Below, piece by piece: positions 63,758-64,000 of a stretch of 64,000 nucleotides of DNA. This DNA comes from Paraburkholderia kururiensis. Lineage in GTDB: Bacteria; Pseudomonadota; Gammaproteobacteria; Burkholderiales; Burkholderiaceae. The notes under the pieces were generated by a model. The model was not told the origin of the DNA. It saw only the letters and a list, made by a program, of their open reading frames with translations, and did no database searches. The DNA lies in contig NZ_CP139965.1 of the NCBI RefSeq assembly GCF_034424375.1, forward strand, positions 3,224,001 through 3,288,000, read 5' to 3'. Numbering within the stretch: position 1 is the first letter of the stretch; each line of letters opens with the position of its first letter. The translations under genes were made by a program, and so were the position numbers.

Positions 63758-64000
63758 ATGATTCGCTCTCCGCTCGAATTCCGGCATCTGCAAACGCTGC
63801 TCGCGCTACGCGATACCGGCAATCTCTCGCGGGCCGCACAGTTTCTGTGTCTCACGCAGTCGGCGCTTTCGCATCAGTTGAAGGCGCTCGAAGGACACTT
63901 CGGGCTGCCGCTCTTCGTGCGCAAATCGACACCGCTCACCTTCACGCCTGCCGGCAAGCGCCTGCTGGCCCTGGCGGAGGCCACGGTGCCCGCCGTCGAG
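63758..64000 (+). CDS. metR: LysR-family regulator MetR, C-terminus cut by window edge
   Basis: The visible 81 residues begin MIRSPLEFRHLQTLLALRD, with a LysR HTH: LSRAAQFLCLTQSALSHQLKALEGHFG, then FVRKSTPLTFTPAGKRLL. The residues resemble MetR, and the divergent position to metE is the classical one. MetR activates metE with homocysteine as co-inducer in enteric bacteria. The effector domain lies beyond the window. Confidence 0.93.
   Translation, partial: MIRSPLEFRHLQTLLALRDTGNLSRAAQFLCLTQSALSHQLKALEGHFGLPLFVRKSTPLTFTPAGKRLLALAEATVPAVE

Overview
The window is a gene-dense, high-GC chromosomal segment. The gene order is that of a betaproteobacterium in Burkholderiaceae (Burkholderia sensu lato: Burkholderia, Paraburkholderia, Caballeronia or a close relative). 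The main signs are the core block serC-pheA-hisC-tyrA-aroA-cmk-rpsA-ihfB-lapA-lapB-ugd-hldE1-hldD, a gyrA-ompA-ubiG-gph-ssrA block with tmRNA tag ANDETYALAA, and a soluble NAD-linked formate dehydrogenase operon. I see no insertion sequences, prophage, CRISPR arrays, tRNA or rRNA genes.

Layout. 1-3 kb: acyl-CoA dehydrogenase (cut by the window edge) and the electron-transfer flavoprotein etfBA. 3.2-5.8 kb: a metNIQ methionine importer whose binding-protein gene is frameshifted at a run of seven G. 6-10.4 kb: a lipase-like hydrolase, a crotonase-fold protein paired with an HDAC-family deacetylase, and the lytic transglycosylase MltB. 10.5-17.2 kb: cysM, a ComEA-like protein, and envelope genes for LPS heptose, UDP-glucuronate and LapAB. 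17.4-26.3 kb: ihfB, rpsA, cmk and the aromatic amino acid/serine genes. 26.6-33.6 kb: a DUF2059 protein, gyrA, an OmpA-type lipid-free outer-envelope protein, ubiG, gph, ssrA and a small exported protein.

33.7-40.2 kb: a ModE-like regulator divergent from fdsGBAD (NAD+-dependent molybdenum formate dehydrogenase), without fdsC at the locus. 40.3-49.8 kb: mixed accessory genes (FAD monooxygenase, TPR-glycosyltransferase-like fusion, citrate-type MFS symporter, GNAT acetyltransferase, C26 glutamine-amidotransferase-type hydrolase with a long disordered N-terminus, CPA2 antiporter). 50-56.4 kb: amidase, dsbB, and a purine-salvage/catabolism set xdhC-add-guaD from which xdhA and xdhB are missing; only a decayed xdhA-like start remains. 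56.5-64 kb: a Mn2+-type yybP-ykoY riboswitch ahead of a GDT1-family exporter, a DUF4136 lipoprotein, pepN, metE, and the start of divergent metR.

Most of the window is ordinary core chromosome. I did not find a convincing undescribed multi-gene system. The items most worth a second look are the metQ frameshift, the xdhAB loss with a remnant, the deaminase/ECHDC3-like gene pair lacking crotonase glutamates, an orphan terminator with an exposed AGGAGG loop between gyrA and ompA, and a terminator that overlaps a putative serC promoter. Many long antisense ORFs are GC-rich shadows and are not annotated.
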